This document shows positions 1 to 10,069 of a DNA stretch of 64,000 nt, piece after piece. The translations under genes and the position numbers were made by a program. Each line of letters starts with the position of its first letter. Position 1 is the first letter of the stretch. The DNA is from Mycolicibacterium lutetiense (GTDB taxonomy: Bacteria; Actinomycetota; Actinomycetes; Mycobacteriales; Mycobacteriaceae): the NCBI RefSeq assembly GCF_017876775.1, contig NZ_JAGIOP010000002.1:186001-250000 (forward strand), in the 5' to 3' direction. The notes beneath the pieces are model-generated. The model had not been told where the DNA came from. It made no database searches and saw only the letters and a list, made by a program, of their open reading frames with translations.

Positions 1-2
1 GG

Positions 3-269
3 TGGCGGGTGACGCTGCCCCTGTTGGCGCCGGGCCTGATTTCGGGAGCCGTCCTGGCCTTCGCACGTTCCCTGGGCGAGTTCGGTGCCACGTTGACGTT
101 CGCGGGGTCACGCCAGGGAGTCACGCGCACCTTGCCGCTGGAGGTCTATCTCCAGCGGGAGAGCGACGCCGACGCCGCCGTCGCCTTGTCGGTGCTGTTG
201 GTGGCGGTGGCGGCGGTCGTGGTCATCGGGCTCGGCAGTCGTCGGCTGCGGGCAGGCGGATGGACATGA
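3..269 (+). CDS. modB: Molybdate ABC transporter permease ModB, C-terminal part
   Basis: The reading frame is open from the window edge and gives the last 88 codons of an ABC permease; the 5' end lies outside the window. The protein would form the membrane channel of the molybdate importer with ModC. The stretch [17 protein letters not shown] is close to the EAA loop region that contacts the ATPase in ModB/CysT-type permeases. It is followed by a final hydrophobic helix near [18 protein letters not shown]. The stop codon overlaps the start of modC, so the two genes are translationally coupled. Assignment rests on family motifs and on the following modC gene. Confidence 0.85.
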   Translation, partial: WRVTLPLLAPGLISGAVLAFARSLGEFGATLTFAGSRQGVTRTLPLEVYLQRESDADAAVALSVLLVAVAAVVVIGLGSRRLRAGGWT

Positions 270-1354
270 CGCTGCAGGTGCGAGTCGTCATCGAAAACCG
301 GGGCCTGGACTTGGAATTCGCTGTAGCGGCCGGTGAGGTCCTGGCGGTGCTGGGCCCCAACGGTGCGGGCAAGTCGACCGCACTGCACTCCATCGCCGGA
401 CTGGTCGGTCTGGATGCCGGGCGTGTGCAGGTGGGGGACCGGGTGCTGACCGATACGGCCGCCGGGGTGCACGTGCCGACGCATGCCCGCCGGGTCGGCT
501 TGTTGCTGCAGGACTCTCTGCTGTTTCCGCACCTGAGCGTGCTGGCCAACGTCGCATTCGGGGCACGCAGTGGGCATCGGGCAGGACGTCGCGCTGCCGA
601 CGAGAGTGCTCGCCGGTGGTTGGCCGAGGTCGACGCGACGGATCTGGCCGATCGGCGGCCCCGCAGGCTGTCGGGTGGCCAGGCGCAGCGGGTGGCCCTG
701 GCCCGGGCGCTGGCCGCCGATCCCGAGGTCCTGCTGCTCGATGAACCGTTGGCGGGGTTGGACGTGGCGGTGGCGGCGTCGATGCGCAAGGTCTTGCGCC
801 GCGTTCTCGCCACCGGCGGCAGGTGCGCGGTGCTGATCACCCACGACCTGCTCGACGTCCTGACGCTGGCCGACCGGGTGATCGTGGTAGAGGGTGGCCG
901 TATCGTCGAAAGTGGTTCTGTGGCAGAAGTATTGGCTACGCCGAAGAGTCACTTCGCGGCGAGGTTCGCCGGTGTCAACCTGATCGGCGGCACGGCCGCG
1001 GCCGATGGCGTGCTGACCACCGCGTGGCAGGCGAATTGGCACGGCGCGCCGGCGATCGACGTGCAGCCCGGCGCCCCGGCCGTCGCATTGTTCTCCCCAG
1101 CGTCGGTCTCGGTGTACCGCGACGAACCGCACGGCAGTCCGCGTAACACCGTCGCGGTGACCGTCGCCGAGCTGGACAGCCGGGGGCCTGGCATCCGGGT
1201 TCGGGCTGATGAGCAGCCCGACGGCGCACCCGGCCTGGCCGCCGACATCACCGCGGAGGCGGCCGCCGAGCTGCGGCTGACCCCGGGCGACACCGTGTAT
1301 CTCTCGGTGAAGGCGCAGGAGGTAGCCATCCATCCGGCGGGGCACCGGACGTGA
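260..1354 (+). CDS. modC: Molybdate ABC transporter ATP-binding protein ModC
   Basis: The protein (364 aa) powers molybdate import through ModB. Visible motifs are Walker [10 protein letters not shown] (near residue 29), Q-loop LLLQD, ABC signature LSGGQ, Walker B LLLLDEP and the H-loop ITHD. A C-terminal region of about 130 residues looks like the molybdate-binding (TOBE/Mop) domain of ModC. The ATG at 260 overlaps the modB stop by ten bases; an ATG at 266 is an alternative start. The same frame runs open to the window edge upstream, but that part is a shadow of modB. Supply of molybdate fits with the two molybdopterin enzymes elsewhere in the window. Confidence 0.9.
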   Translation: MDMTLQVRVVIENRGLDLEFAVAAGEVLAVLGPNGAGKSTALHSIAGLVGLDAGRVQVGDRVLTDTAAGVHVPTHARRVGLLLQDSLLFPHLSVLANVAFGARSGHRAGRRAADESARRWLAEVDATDLADRRPRRLSGGQAQRVALARALAADPEVLLLDEPLAGLDVAVAASMRKVLRRVLATGGRCAVLITHDLLDVLTLADRVIVVEGGRIVESGSVAEVLATPKSHFAARFAGVNLIGGTAAADGVLTTAWQANWHGAPAIDVQPGAPAVALFSPASVSVYRDEPHGSPRNTVAVTVAELDSRGPGIRVRADEQPDGAPGLAADITAEAAAELRLTPGDTVYLSVKAQEVAIHPAGHRT

Positions 1355-1593
1355 CTCGGGGCCCTTCGCGTAACACCGGCGGGCGCAGTCCCGAATCACC
1401 TGTTGAGGGCCCGGTCCGTCGAGTGCCGGGGAGCGGGTTGCCAGCTCCGGCGTGGCGCCCGACACGCTCGTGCGTCAGCAATCGATGTAATTGCACTTAC
1501 CTGATGTTCTCCTGTAGGTAGCAAACTTACTTTTGAACACTCTAAGAGCAACTCACACTTGCGTCACGGCCGTAACACGGTAGTTTCATCCCC

Positions 1594-2634
1594 ATGGACG
1601 AGTCGGATGCGATGCCACCTCGGCGCAGAGGTCTGTCGAAGAAGCTGGCACTGGTTGCGCTGACCGGCGCAACCGCCGTGGCCGTTGCGCTGCCTGCGGT
1701 GGCGTATGCGGATCCCGAGCCGGCGCCCCCGGCGCCCCCGGCGCCGGCCCCAGCTGTGCCCGGCGCACCCGCCCCGGCTGCTCCGGCTCCGGCGGCGGCG
1801 CCTGCTCCCGCCCCGGCCGTGCCCGCGCCGCCTGCCCCGGCTCCGGCCCCTGGAGCGCCTGCTCCCGCCCCGGCTGCTCCCGCGCCGCCTCCGCCTGCCG
1901 ATCCCAATGCTCCGGCCGCACCCGCACCCGCACCCGCACCTGCTCCCGCGGATCCCAACGCCCCGGCCCCGGCCCCCGCGCCGGAGCCCGGTCGAGTGGA
2001 CAACGCAGCGGGCGGCTTCAGCTACGTCGTACCCGGCGGGTGGAAGGTGTCCGACGCGACCCAGTTGTCATACGGCCAGGCGTTGTTGACCCCGATCCCG
2101 CCGGAGGGCGCGCCCGAGCCTCCGAACGACACCAGCGTGCTGCTCGGGCGCCTGGACCTGAAGCTGTTCGCGGGCGCCGAAGCAGACAACGCCAAGGCGG
2201 CCGTCCGGCTGGCCTCCGACATGGGTGAATTCTTCATGCCCTTCCCCGGAACCCGGGTGAATCAGGAGACCGTTCCGCTGGATGCCAACGGGCTCACCGG
2301 TGTCGCCTCGTACTACGAGGTGAAGTTCACCGATACCAACAAGCCCAACGGCCAGATCTGGGCCGGTGTGGTCGGTGCCCCGCCGGCCCCGGGAACCCCG
2401 CGCGGGCAGCGTGCTCCGGAACGCTGGTTCGTGGTGTGGCTGGGTACGGCGGCCCATCCGGTGGACAAGGCCGCCGCGGCGACATTGGCCAACTCGATCC
2501 GGCCGTGGACGCCTCCGCCGTCGGCCGCGCCTGACCCCAACGCGCCGCCACCGCCTGCCGACCCGGCCCATCCCGGTGTCGGGGTGCCGGTACCGGTTAC
2601 CAACGCTCCGCCGGAGATGCTGCCCCCGGGCTGA
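1594..2634 (+). CDS. apa: Alanine/proline-rich secreted protein Apa (fibronectin attachment protein)
   Basis: This 346-residue exported protein is the homologue of the mycobacterial Apa/FAP glycoprotein (45/47-kDa antigen, also named ModD for its place after modC). Residues 1-39 are a signal peptide with a basic N-terminus (PRRRGLSKK), a hydrophobic core and a likely cleavage after AVAYA. Residues 40 to about 130 are almost only Ala and Pro, typical of O-mannosylated segments. Residues 134-305 form the globular fibronectin-attachment domain ([15 protein letters not shown] at its start), followed by a Pro-rich tail. The family is linked to adhesion to fibronectin. It sits 239 bases after modC and probably has its own promoter there. 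Confidence 0.9.
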   Translation: MDESDAMPPRRRGLSKKLALVALTGATAVAVALPAVAYADPEPAPPAPPAPAPAVPGAPAPAAPAPAAAPAPAPAVPAPPAPAPAPGAPAPAPAAPAPPPPADPNAPAAPAPAPAPAPADPNAPAPAPAPEPGRVDNAAGGFSYVVPGGWKVSDATQLSYGQALLTPIPPEGAPEPPNDTSVLLGRLDLKLFAGAEADNAKAAVRLASDMGEFFMPFPGTRVNQETVPLDANGLTGVASYYEVKFTDTNKPNGQIWAGVVGAPPAPGTPRGQRAPERWFVVWLGTAAHPVDKAAAATLANSIRPWTPPPSAAPDPNAPPPPADPAHPGVGVPVPVTNAPPEMLPPG

Positions 2635-2781
2635 TACCGGGCACGCCGGGTCACGAGAATCCCGCAGGCGAGCGCTGATTGTTCCCGATTAGCCCACCGG
2701 ATTGTTACGTTCGGCAGGTACATCTGGGATGTGGCTCAGCGAGCCCGCTGGGCCTAGCCAGTGACAGGCAGGAGACCTGCA

Positions 2782-3084
2782 ATGGATGTAATGGCGGCTA
2801 CCGAAATTCTGGCCCGTTCCTCCACGCTGACGAACGTCGGCTGGATCGGTTACATCATCATCGGCGCGTTGGCCGGATGGATCGCCGGAAAGATCGTCAA
2901 GGGCGGTGGCTCCGGCATTCTGATGAACATCGTCATCGGCGTGATCGGCGCGCTCATCGGCGGATTCCTGCTCAGCTTCTTCCTCAACACCGGAGGGGGC
3001 GGCTGGTGGTTCACCCTCTTCACCGCAATCCTCGGATCGGTGATCCTGCTCTGGATTGTCGGAATGGTGCGCAAGGGCAGCTGA
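2782..3084 (+). CDS. GlsB/YeaQ/YmgE-type small membrane protein
   Basis: The product has 100 residues and three hydrophobic segments: [37 protein letters not shown] and [17 protein letters not shown]. The glycine-rich pattern [10 protein letters not shown] is typical of the transglycosylase-associated / GlsB stress-membrane-protein family, whose role is not well defined. I chose the ATG at 2782 because GGAG lies seven bases upstream; a GTG at 2761 in the same frame would add seven residues. The position between apa and adhA matches Rv1861 of M. tuberculosis. Confidence 0.8.
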   Translation: MDVMAATEILARSSTLTNVGWIGYIIIGALAGWIAGKIVKGGGSGILMNIVIGVIGALIGGFLLSFFLNTGGGGWWFTLFTAILGSVILLWIVGMVRKGS

Positions 3085-3097
3085 TTCGGCGCCGGTC

Positions 3098-4114
3098 ATG
3101 ACCACCGGGACGATGACAGCCTGGCAGGTCGTCCACCCTGGCCCGGTGAGTTCACGGCCGTTGCAACGAGTTACGGTGCGCACCCCGCAGCCCGGCCCTG
3201 ACGAACTGCTCGTCAAGGTGCTGGCCTGCGGGGTGTGCCGTACCGATCTGCATGTCGCCGAAGGGGATTTGGCTGTACACCGGCCACAGGTGATCCCCGG
3301 GCACGAGGTCGTCGGTGAGGTCGTCGCGCTCGGTGCCGATACCGGCGGCGGTTTCGCCCCCGGTGATCGGGTGGGTGTGGCGTGGCTGCGGCACACCTGC
3401 GGGCAGTGTGTCTATTGCCTACGAGGGCGGGAGAATCTCTGTCCGTCCTCGCTGTACACCGGCTGGGACGCCGACGGCGGCTATGCCGAATTCACCACCG
3501 TCCCCGCGGCGTTCGCGTTGCGGTTGCCGACCGGATACTCCGATATCGAGCTGGCGCCGTTGTTGTGCGCGGGCATCATCGGCTATCGCGCCCTGTTGCG
3601 GACCGACCTACCTCCGGGCGGACGGCTGGGACTCTACGGTTTCGGCGGCAGCGCGCACCTGACGGCGCAGGTGGCGTTGGCGCAGGGGGCTCGGGTGCAT
3701 GTGATGACCCGTGGCGAGCGCGCCCGGGAACTCGCACTGGCGCTGGGTGCGTCGTCGGTGCAGGGCAGCGCCGACATGCCACCCGAACCCTTGGATGCCG
3801 CAATCCTGTTCGCACCGGTCGGCGATCTGGTGTTACCTGCGTTGGCGGCCCTGGACCGCGGCGGCATCCTGGCGATCGCGGGAATCCACCTCAGCGACAT
3901 CCCGACCTTGAACTATCAACAGCACCTGTTCTTCGAACGCGAAATTCGGTCGGTGACCGCCAACACCCGTACCGATGCCCGTGATTTCCTGGCGTTCGCG
4001 GGTGCGCACCGGATGGCGGTCAGCACTCCCGAGTACGCCCTGGACCACGCCGACCAGGCGCTGGCCGATCTGGCCGCCGGCCGTATTGCGGGTGCAGCGG
4101 TGCTGCAGGTGTAG
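3098..4114 (+). CDS. adhA: Zinc-dependent alcohol dehydrogenase AdhA
   Basis: This medium-chain dehydrogenase/reductase (338 aa) would oxidise alcohols with NAD(P). It has the catalytic zinc Cys in CGVCRTDLH, the GHE motif in [11 protein letters not shown], and the four-cysteine structural zinc lobe [15 protein letters not shown] with one further Cys from the catalytic site. The nucleotide-binding turn is [10 protein letters not shown] rather than a canonical GxGxxG. ATG codons at 3098 and 3113 are both possible; an upstream ATG at 3056 would lie inside the preceding gene and is less likely. It follows the small membrane protein by 13 bases and may be cotranscribed with it. The location matches Rv1862 (adhA). 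Confidence 0.85.
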   Translation: MTTGTMTAWQVVHPGPVSSRPLQRVTVRTPQPGPDELLVKVLACGVCRTDLHVAEGDLAVHRPQVIPGHEVVGEVVALGADTGGGFAPGDRVGVAWLRHTCGQCVYCLRGRENLCPSSLYTGWDADGGYAEFTTVPAAFALRLPTGYSDIELAPLLCAGIIGYRALLRTDLPPGGRLGLYGFGGSAHLTAQVALAQGARVHVMTRGERARELALALGASSVQGSADMPPEPLDAAILFAPVGDLVLPALAALDRGGILAIAGIHLSDIPTLNYQQHLFFEREIRSVTANTRTDARDFLAFAGAHRMAVSTPEYALDHADQALADLAAGRIAGAAVLQV

Positions 4115-4125
4115 CCGGCAACGCA

Positions 4126-4599
4126 TCAGAGTGCGGCGAGCGCAGCGCCCAATCTGCCGTCCAGGTCGCCGTGTCCGAACGCGTACAGGGGTCCGAGTCC
4201 GTCGTTGAGCACCCGGTTCAGGCGGGCCATCCCGCGTGCTGCGACCGGTAGCGGTGAATGCAGTCGCAGGGCGATTGCGTCGATCGTCGCCTCGGCCGCG
4301 GCAATATTCTTCCGGTGCAACGGGATTCGTGACGACCACAAGATGGTGTCGTTGGCGGCCTCGCGCGCGCAGCGGCGCAGTACGCGGGCCACGGCTTCCC
4401 GCTCGGAGATCGATGTCAACCGGGTCGCCCTGGCCGCGATGGCGCTGCCCGGGGGAGTCGGCGCGCCGACGGCCAGCATGGCGTCGAGTCGGCCCGACCG
4501 GATCCGTGCGGTCAGGCGGGCCCGGATCGACGGGCGGCAGGGGATGGGTGCACGGCGGACTGAGGTCGCTGGTGTCGCGGAAATTCGGTTGTCGTTCAT
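4126..4599 (-). CDS. Conserved hypothetical protein, arginine/alanine-rich
   Basis: A 157-residue cytoplasmic protein with no recognised domain. The central part (ARLTARIRSGRLDAMLAVG and the EREAVARVLRRCAREA stretch) is helical and basic, and it resembles small uncharacterised proteins common in mycobacteria. A good ribosome site (GAGG about eight bases before the ATG) supports the start. It is transcribed towards adhA and ends 11 bases beyond its stop. No function can be assigned. Confidence 0.6.
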   Translation of the reverse strand: MNDNRISATPATSVRRAPIPCRPSIRARLTARIRSGRLDAMLAVGAPTPPGSAIAARATRLTSISEREAVARVLRRCAREAANDTILWSSRIPLHRKNIAAAEATIDAIALRLHSPLPVAARGMARLNRVLNDGLGPLYAFGHGDLDGRLGAALAAL

Positions 4600-4719
4600 G
4601 GCGATACCTCGTAGTTTCCGTGGTGCGCGGTTCCGGGAAGGCGTGACTACCTAAGACTGTACGACGGTCATGAATGACTAGTCAAACCAATTTAGCGGTC
4701 ACGGCGGTACGCTGGTGTC

Positions 4720-5298
4720 ATGACGACGACGTGGGCCGGCGACACCGAGACGAAACCCGCGCCCGGTCCGCTGGCCCGGATTCAGGGGTTGGTCAACACC
4801 ATCGAATTGCCCGCCGGAATCGACCGCCTTGCGGATCCCGACGACGCGGCGCCCTGGCTGGCGGCGAACGGGTTACTCGCAGTAGGGGCGAGCCCGACCA
4901 CAGCCGAACTGGACCTGGTGCGTCGGGTGCGCGAAGCGTTGCGCGCGCTGCTGATTCACAACATCGGTGGTCCGCCGCCGGGCGCCGATCACCTAGCCGT
5001 GCTGCAAGAGGTCACGGAAAGATCCACCGCGAAGGTCGACGTAACCCCCGACGGGCAGGTGCGGTTGTCGGCCGTCGGAGAGGGCGTGGGGGAGCGACTG
5101 CTCGAGCTGCTGCTGGTGATGCGCGATGCGCAGCGCGACGGCACGTGGGCCCGGCTCAAGGCGTGTGGGAACGACGAATGTACGTGGGCGTTCTACGACC
5201 GGTCCCGCAATCATGGCGGTACCTGGTGCGATATGGCCAGCTGCGGGAACATGCTGAAAAACCGTGAGTTCCGGGCGCGGAGACGCGCCGGTAGTTAA
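4720..5298 (+). CDS. CGNR zinc-finger / ABATE-domain regulator
   Basis: The protein (192 aa) has an N-terminal helical stress-related region (ABATE-like, residues about 20-140) and a C-terminal CGNR zinc finger: CGNDECTWAFYDRSR followed by WCDMASCGNMLKNREFR, with four Cys placed to bind zinc. Proteins of this family are thought to be DNA-binding regulators; the target is unknown. The gene diverges from the hypothetical gene at 4126-4599 across 120 bases and converges on the CPBP gene, with overlapping stop codons at 5295-5298. Confidence 0.8.
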   Translation: MTTTWAGDTETKPAPGPLARIQGLVNTIELPAGIDRLADPDDAAPWLAANGLLAVGASPTTAELDLVRRVREALRALLIHNIGGPPPGADHLAVLQEVTERSTAKVDVTPDGQVRLSAVGEGVGERLLELLLVMRDAQRDGTWARLKACGNDECTWAFYDRSRNHGGTWCDMASCGNMLKNREFRARRRAGS

Positions 5299-6059
5299 GT
5301 CGACAGATGCCACACCACGGCGGCGGCCAGTGCGCCGATCCCGTTGAGTGACCAGTGCAGGGCGATCGGCGCGATCAGGCTGCCGCTGCGTCGGCGCAGC
5401 CAGGTGAACACGAAACCGGCGACGCCGGTGGCGATCACGGCGAGCACGACACCGGCGACCATCCCGAAGACGCCGCCGCCGAACAGTCGGGTGAATCCGA
5501 CGTTCTCGCTCGTCAGCCCCAGCGAACTGGCGATGTGCCAGAGACCGAACAACAGCGAGCCACCCGCGGCGACGCCGCGAAACCCCCAGGCCCGATTGAG
5601 GGCTCCGTGCAGTACACCGCGAAACGCCAGTTCCTCGGGGATCACTGTTTGCAGCGGGATGATCACCATCGACGCCAGCAGCGCGCCCGAGATGGTGGCG
5701 TAGTTGTCGTTCATGAACATCGGCCGCGTCCACGGCAGCGCCGCCCCGATCGCGATCACCGAGACCACCAGGGCGACGGCGCCCAGCGCGTACCCGGCTC
5801 CTGCGCGCCAGTGCTCGCGGCCCAATCCGAGTTCCGTCCACCCCAGCCCGCGGGCCCGCACCAGGATCAACAGGCCGACCGCGGCGGCCGGGACGGTGGC
5901 GATGCTGGCCCACGGGGTGGTGAAGTGCGCGATCAGGTTGGTCAGGGTGAGGATGACGACGACGATGCCGATGTCGGCATAGATGCGGAAGTGATGCAAC
6001 GCAGAGAGTTGGGCCACCAGCGGATGTGGGTGCGCGGCCACGGCGCTCGGCTCAGACAT
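5295..6059 (-). CDS. CPBP-family intramembrane metalloprotease
   Basis: A 254-residue polytopic membrane protein with about seven hydrophobic segments. The CPBP (Rce1-like) signature is present: EELAFRG, a FGLWH-type second motif (SLLFGLWHIASS) and a late HWSLNG. In this family these residues bind zinc and hydrolyse substrates within the membrane. The substrate is unknown. I took the ATG at 6059 (MSEPSA); the longer open frame upstream runs into the phosphoketolase gene and is a shadow. It lies 38 bases after the phosphoketolase stop, so the two may be cotranscribed. The position suggests Rv1863c. Confidence 0.8.
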   Translation of the reverse strand: MSEPSAVAAHPHPLVAQLSALHHFRIYADIGIVVVILTLTNLIAHFTTPWASIATVPAAAVGLLILVRARGLGWTELGLGREHWRAGAGYALGAVALVVSVIAIGAALPWTRPMFMNDNYATISGALLASMVIIPLQTVIPEELAFRGVLHGALNRAWGFRGVAAGGSLLFGLWHIASSLGLTSENVGFTRLFGGGVFGMVAGVVLAVIATGVAGFVFTWLRRRSGSLIAPIALHWSLNGIGALAAAVVWHLST

Positions 6060-6097
6060 AACTTGCCAATCGTACCGGTGCAGCGCAATTACCCAGG

Positions 6098-8467
6098 TCA
6101 CACCGCATCCCAGGTCCAGTTGGAGATCGCCGGGTCGTCCTCGCCGTGCTCGCGGGTGTAGCTGCGGGCGGCCAGTCGGGCGTCGACCATCTCCTGCCGC
6201 AGCCCGGCGGCCCTGACCGCCAGGCCGTCGACCCGGTCGATCACGTCCATGACGAGGTGGAACCGGTCGAGGTCGTTGAGCATCACCATGTCGAACGGCG
6301 TCGTTGTCGTACCGCGTTCTTTGAATCCGCGGACGTGGAGTTGGTCGTGGTTGGTGTGCCGGTAAGTCAGCCGGTGAATCAGCCACGGGTAGCCGTGATA
6401 GGCGAAGATGATCGGCTTGTCCGTGGTGAAGATCGAATCGAACTCGCGATCGGGCAATCCGTGTGGATGTTCGGACTCGGGCTGCAGGCGCATGATGTCG
6501 ACGACGTTGACCACCCGGACCGACAGGTCGGGAAGCTTGCGGCGCAGGATGTCGGCGGCGGCCAGGGTCTCCAGGGTCGGGATGTCGCCCGCGCAGGCCA
6601 ACACCACGTCGGGCTCACCGGTGGCATTGCTCGCCCACTCCCAGATCCCCAGTCCACGGGTGCAGTGCGCGACGGCCTCGTCCATGGTCAGGTACGTCAA
6701 TGCCGGTTGCTTACCCGCCACGATGACGTTCACGTACTGGCGGCTGCGCAGGCAGTGGTCGGCGACCGAGAGCAGAGTATTGGCATCCGGCGGCAGGTAG
6801 ACCCGCACGACCTCGGGACGTTTGTTGGCGACGTGGTCGATGAAACCCGGATCCTGGTGTGACGCGCCGTTGTGGTCCTGGCGCCACACATGAGAGGTCA
6901 GCAGATAGTTCAGCGACGCGATCGGCCGGCGCCACGGCAGGTGCGAACTGCTGAACAGCCACTTGGCGTGCTGATTGAGCATGGAGTCGACGATGTGGAC
7001 GAAGGCCTCGTAGCAGTTGAACAGTCCGTGCCGCCCGGTGAGGAGGTAGCCCTCCAGCCAGCCCTGGCACAGGTGTTCGGACAGCACTTCCATCACCCGG
7101 CCGTCGGGGGCCAGGTTCTCGTCGACGGGCAGTGTCTCGCCCTGCCATGCCTTGTCGGTCTTCTCGAACACTGCGGCGAGGCGGTTGGAGGCGGTCTCGT
7201 CGGGACCCATCAGCCGGAAACGGTCCGGATTGCCGGCGATGACATCACGCAGGAAGGTGCCGAGCACCCGGGTGGCTTCAGCGGTGTCGGAACCGGGGCT
7301 CTCCACGGTGACCGCGTAGTCGGTGAAGTCCGGCAGGTCGAGATCACGCAGCAGCACGCCACCGTTGGCGTGCGGGTTGGCGCTCATCCGCCGGGTGCCC
7401 GACGGCGCGAGTGCGCGCAGGTCGGGGTGGAGCGCGCCGGTCGCGTCGAACAGTTCTTCGGGCCGGTAGCTGCGCAGCCATGTCTCGAGCTGGGCCAGGT
7501 GCGACGGATTGGTCCGGGTCTCCGACAGCGGCACCTGGTGGGAGCGCCACGTGCCCTCGACCAGTTTGCCGTCCACCTCGTGCGGGCCGGTCCAGCCCTT
7601 GGGGGTGCGCAGGATGATCATCGGCCACAGCGGACGGCCCGGCTCGTCGTCGAGACGGGCCGCGCGTTGGATCGCCGCGATCTGGTCGAACGCGTCGTCC
7701 ATGGCGGCGGCCAACTGCTGATGCACGTCGGTCGGGTCGTCGCCGGCCACGGTGATGGGCCGATAGCCGTACCCGTACATCAGTGATTCGAGTTCTTCGG
7801 CGGGAATGCGGGACAGCACCGTGGGATTGGCGATCTTGTAGCCGTTGAGATGCAGGATCGGCAGCACCGCTCCGTCGACGACCGGGTTGAGGAACTTGTT
7901 CGAATGCCAGCTGGCTGCCAGCGGGCCGGTTTCGGCCTCGCCGTCGCCGATCACGCAGGCCACCACCAGGTCCGGATTGTCGAATGCCGCGCCGTAGGCG
8001 TGTACCAGGGCGTATCCGAGTTCGCCGCCCTCGTGGATGGAGCCCGGTGTCTCGGCGGCCACGTGACTGGGGATCCCGCCGGGAAACGAGAACTGGCGGA
8101 ACAGTTTCCGTAGACCGTCGGTGTCCGGCCCGATGGCGGAGTAGACCTCGCTGTAGGTGCCTTCCAGGTAGGCGTTGGCCACCAGACCCGGACCCCCGTG
8201 GCCGGGCCCGGTGACGTAGATGAGGTTCGCGTCGCGCTCGCGGATGATCCGGTTGAGATGGGCGTACAACAGGTTCAGCCCGGGGGTGGTGCCCCAATGG
8301 CCCAGCAGTCGTGGCTTGACGTGTTCGGCGGCCAGCGGCTCATCGAGCAGCGGATTGGCCAGGAGATAGATCTGCCCGACGGACAGGTAGTTCGCCGCCC
8401 GCCAGTAGGCGTTGAGCTGTTCAAGTTCTGTGTCGGTCAGTGCCGGTGATCCAGTCGCGTCGCTCAT
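6098..8467 (-). CDS. xfp: Xylulose-5-phosphate/fructose-6-phosphate phosphoketolase
   Basis: A full-length enzyme of 789 residues that uses thiamine diphosphate to split xylulose 5-phosphate or fructose 6-phosphate with phosphate, giving acetyl phosphate and an aldose phosphate. The TPP-binding motif GDGEAETGP is clear. Family signatures include [30 protein letters not shown], the [10 protein letters not shown] loop and SHQVPL. The start ATG at 8467 gives the usual N-terminus ([22 protein letters not shown]). It diverges from the aldehyde dehydrogenase gene. It would provide a shunt from the pentose phosphate pathway to acetyl units; no acetate kinase or phosphotransacetylase gene is visible nearby. 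Confidence 0.95.
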   Translation of the reverse strand: MSDATGSPALTDTELEQLNAYWRAANYLSVGQIYLLANPLLDEPLAAEHVKPRLLGHWGTTPGLNLLYAHLNRIIRERDANLIYVTGPGHGGPGLVANAYLEGTYSEVYSAIGPDTDGLRKLFRQFSFPGGIPSHVAAETPGSIHEGGELGYALVHAYGAAFDNPDLVVACVIGDGEAETGPLAASWHSNKFLNPVVDGAVLPILHLNGYKIANPTVLSRIPAEELESLMYGYGYRPITVAGDDPTDVHQQLAAAMDDAFDQIAAIQRAARLDDEPGRPLWPMIILRTPKGWTGPHEVDGKLVEGTWRSHQVPLSETRTNPSHLAQLETWLRSYRPEELFDATGALHPDLRALAPSGTRRMSANPHANGGVLLRDLDLPDFTDYAVTVESPGSDTAEATRVLGTFLRDVIAGNPDRFRLMGPDETASNRLAAVFEKTDKAWQGETLPVDENLAPDGRVMEVLSEHLCQGWLEGYLLTGRHGLFNCYEAFVHIVDSMLNQHAKWLFSSSHLPWRRPIASLNYLLTSHVWRQDHNGASHQDPGFIDHVANKRPEVVRVYLPPDANTLLSVADHCLRSRQYVNVIVAGKQPALTYLTMDEAVAHCTRGLGIWEWASNATGEPDVVLACAGDIPTLETLAAADILRRKLPDLSVRVVNVVDIMRLQPESEHPHGLPDREFDSIFTTDKPIIFAYHGYPWLIHRLTYRHTNHDQLHVRGFKERGTTTTPFDMVMLNDLDRFHLVMDVIDRVDGLAVRAAGLRQEMVDARLAARSYTREHGEDDPAISNWTWDAV

Positions 8468-8616
8468 ATCCTCATCGTGGCCGGTGTCGGTGAATGGTGT
8501 CTGCGTTCCGGGTACCCGGATTCGTTCCGGTCAACCAACGCGACGCGAAATACGCCGCCCTACGCGGTCGGATGTGCTATTCACAGCCACAGAACTCACC
8601 TAGATCGGAGCCCACC

Positions 8617-10059
8617 ATGGATCGCATTCCCGCCCCGGGCGAGCCGGCCCAACTGTTCATCGACGGTGCCTTCCGTACCGCTGAGCGGGCCGAGTCGGTG
8701 ATCGAGGCGGGCACCGGTGAACCGCTCGGATCAGGATGCGCAGCAACCGAATCTGAGGTCGACCTGGCAGTATCGGCGGCCCGAGCCGCGCTGCCGGGCT
8801 GGCGGGAGGTGCCGGTGGCCGAGCGTGCGGCGGCGCTGCTCCGGTTTGCCGACGCGCTGCAGTCCCGGGCGAGCGCCACCAGGGAACTGTGCAGCCGGGA
8901 GAACGGGATGCCGCTGGCGTTGTCGCGCGGGGCCAACGGCGCGTTCCCCGCGGCGCTGCTGCGCTACTACGCCGCATTGATCGTGGAGAACGGTATCGAA
9001 GAGACCCGTCCCAGCACGATCGGGCACACCATCGTGCGGCGCGAACCGGTCGGTGTCGTCGCCGCGATCATCCCGTGGAACTACCCGCAGGCGCTGGCGG
9101 CGATGAAGTTTGCGCCGGCCCTGGCCGCGGGCTGCACCATGGTTCTCAAGGCGGCACCCGAAACAGCCCTGGATGCACTGGTTTTCGGGGAGGCGGCCGT
9201 CGAGGCGGGCCTGCCGCCGGGAGTGTTGAACGTGCTGGCCGGCGGGCCGGACGCCGGTGCGCACCTGGTGGCGCATCCCGGGATCGACAAGGTGGCATTC
9301 ACCGGGTCGACGGCAGCCGGGCGAAAGATCGCCGAGGTGTGCGGGCGGTTGATGCGTCCGGTCACCTTGGAACTCGGAGGCAAGTCGGCGGCGATCGTGC
9401 TCGACGACGCCGACCTGGACGCCACGATCCGCGGGCTGCGTACCGCGTCGTTCGTCAACAACGGCCAGACCTGCCACCTCAATTCGCGCGTCCTCGCTCC
9501 GCGTTCGCGCTACAACGAGGTGGTCGATGCGGTGGCCGCGCTGGCCGAGGGGCTGCGGGTGGGAGACCCGCTGGACGCCGCCACCGAAGTCGGGCCGTTG
9601 GTCAGTGCCCGGCAGCGGTCTCGGGTGCTCGACTACATCGAGGTGGGCCGCGCCGAGGGCGCCAAACTGGTCGCCGGCGGGTCGGTTCCCGCCGACCAGC
9701 CGCACGGCTGGTTCGTCGCGCCGACGGTGTTCTCCGAGGTGGACAATTCGGCGCGGATCGCGCAGGAGGAGATCTTCGGGCCGGTGCTGGCCGTCATCCC
9801 GTATGACAGCGATGACGATGCGGTGGCCATCGCCAACGACAGTGAGTTCGGCCTCGGCGGCAGCGTGTGGTCCACCGATGTCGAGCGGGCGACCGATATC
9901 GCCAGGGCTGTGCGCACCGGCACCATCGGGATCAACGACTATCAGTTGGACATGGGCGCACCATTCGGCGGTGTGAAATCCAGTGGCATGGGCCGGGAGT
10001 TGGGGCCCGAAGGCTTGGCCGCCTACCAGGTACTGAAGTCGATCTACCGCGTCGGCTAG
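8617..10059 (+). CDS. NAD(P)-dependent aldehyde dehydrogenase
   Basis: The product (480 aa) is a complete member of the ALDH superfamily that oxidises an aldehyde to the acid. Visible motifs are IIPWNYPQ, the coenzyme-site FTGSTAAGRKIAE, the general-base Glu in LELGGKSA, the nucleophile Cys in NNGQTCHLNSRV and the EEIFGPVL motif. The ATG at 8617 is preceded by GGAG at a good distance; a longer frame from 8494 would start within the intergenic region. It lies ten bases before the thiolase-like gene, so the two may form an operon. The substrate cannot be read from sequence. Confidence 0.9.
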   Translation: MDRIPAPGEPAQLFIDGAFRTAERAESVIEAGTGEPLGSGCAATESEVDLAVSAARAALPGWREVPVAERAAALLRFADALQSRASATRELCSRENGMPLALSRGANGAFPAALLRYYAALIVENGIEETRPSTIGHTIVRREPVGVVAAIIPWNYPQALAAMKFAPALAAGCTMVLKAAPETALDALVFGEAAVEAGLPPGVLNVLAGGPDAGAHLVAHPGIDKVAFTGSTAAGRKIAEVCGRLMRPVTLELGGKSAAIVLDDADLDATIRGLRTASFVNNGQTCHLNSRVLAPRSRYNEVVDAVAALAEGLRVGDPLDAATEVGPLVSARQRSRVLDYIEVGRAEGAKLVAGGSVPADQPHGWFVAPTVFSEVDNSARIAQEEIFGPVLAVIPYDSDDDAVAIANDSEFGLGGSVWSTDVERATDIARAVRTGTIGINDYQLDMGAPFGGVKSSGMGRELGPEGLAAYQVLKSIYRVG

Positions 10060-10069
10060 GTTCGTGGGC

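Noticed and set aside
2..259. N-terminal extension of modC open to the window edge
   Set aside because: The frame is a shadow of modB; the ATP-binding domain begins after the ATG at 260.
1542..2003. Minus-strand Ala/Gly-rich open frame opposite apa
   Set aside because: It is the complement of the Ala/Pro repeat tract; composition alone keeps it open.
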